Below, piece by piece: positions 29,533 through 29,897 of a DNA stretch of 29,897 nucleotides (position 1 is the first letter of the stretch; each line of letters starts with the position of its first letter). The position numbers and the translations under genes are program-made. The stretch comes from a virus. The stretch covers positions 1 to 29,897 of the IMG/VR virus record IMGVR_UViG_3300047494_000277, one strand, 5' to 3'. The notes beneath the pieces were generated by a model that was given only the letters and a program-made list of their open reading frames with translations, ran no database searches and was not told where the DNA came from.

Positions 29533-29897
29533 TCATCTCCCGGTGCCGAAGCCGTCTTGGTCAGCGTGTTGGGGTTCTTGACCTGCGAGCCGTCTCCGGC
29601 CGGGGCGACAACCGGGATCGGCTTGGTCACCTGGCGGCCAGCGGCGATCTCGGTCTCAAGAGCGGCTTCCAGCCCCGGATAGGTTCCGTCGATGACCAGC
29701 TGGCTCTGTGTGGCGAGCGCCAGCGCCATGAACGGCACCAGCCCGGTGGCGAGGACGACCTGCGTCGCCTGCGCCTTCTGGAGAGCGACGGCGGCCTTTT
29801 CGGCATCCGTCAGCTGCCAGAGCGGGTTCCAGGTGTAGTCGAGGCTGTCCGGAGTGGATCCGACCGCATGACGCTTCAGAACGCGGTCCAACCGGTT
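29529..29897 (-). CDS. Portal protein, C-terminal fragment (DUF1073-like), cut by the window edge
   Basis: Only the last 122 residues are present; the frame continues past the right edge. The pattern DYTWNPLWQLTDAEKAAVAL then KAQATQVVLATGLVPFMALA, and a later GLEAALETEIAAGRQ, matches the C-terminal end of DUF1073-type portals. A portal gene at the head of this operon, followed by DUF2213 protease, cement and coat genes, agrees with the assignment. There is no start codon to choose in the window; TTG at 29891 is inside the frame, not the start. The portal forms the dodecameric DNA gate at the capsid vertex. Confidence 0.75.
   Translation of the reverse strand, partial: NRLDRVLKRHAVGSTPDSLDYTWNPLWQLTDAEKAAVALQKAQATQVVLATGLVPFMALALATQSQLVIDGTYPGLEAALETEIAAGRQVTKPIPVVAPAGDGSQVKNPNTLTKTASAPGDE

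Noticed and set aside
1-29897. CRISPR array, tRNA, insertion sequence or integrase
   Set aside because: No regularly spaced repeats, cloverleaf genes, transposase or recombinase motifs were seen on either strand.

Overview
The window reads as the late (structural and lysis) half of a contractile-tailed prophage or temperate phage. A three-gene restriction/abortive-infection-like cassette lies at its left end. The DNA is GC-rich, genes are tightly packed with ATGA/GTGA overlaps, and most starts have clear GGAG-type ribosome binding sites. The host is probably an alphaproteobacterium. The tail-spike ending and the small neck proteins remind me of phages of Acetobacteraceae, but I hold that loosely. 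No integrase, repressor, replication gene, tRNA or terminase lies inside the window, so integration and host cannot be fixed from it.

Left end, + strand (1-3118): a C5-cytosine DNA methyltransferase, a DUF262 (ParB/DGQQR-type) protein and a small HEPN protein with an R-N-x3-H motif, overlapping or 5 nt apart. A strong intrinsic terminator (about 3229-3279) separates them from everything else, which is on the - strand.

Right to left on the - strand, in transcription order. Head: portal C-terminus (cut by the window edge), DUF2213 maturation protease with a nested in-frame scaffold start, capsid cement, major capsid protein (DUF2184-like), and two small neck proteins. Then comes a + strand moron-like small gene (26216-26389) facing against the operon. 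Tail: two neck or terminator candidates, sheath, tube, a tail assembly chaperone with a CCCTTTG -1 frameshift into a startless second frame, an HK97 gp10-like protein, tape measure, a gpU/N-position protein, gpX (LysM-like), gpD hub, gpV spike, gp25 wedge, gpJ, a gpI-like protein, a beta-helix tail spike and a second tail fibre.

Beyond the fibres (10572 down to 5784) is an accessory pocket: small membrane-associated unknowns, a phage T5 A1-like metallophosphoesterase preceded by an AT-rich dyad-rich regulatory gap, and an integral-membrane acyltransferase 3 likely to modify surface glycans. The lysis block follows (5731 down to 3277): a small unknown, GH19-type endolysin, a membrane peptide, holin candidate, Rz/Rz1 overlapping spanins, and a 28-aa membrane peptide ending at the terminator.

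The most noteworthy items are the methyltransferase-DUF262-HEPN cassette, the A1-like enzyme in a late operon of a myovirus-like phage, the frameshift site, the nested scaffold, the counter-oriented moron, and several previously uncounted short genes and stem-loops.
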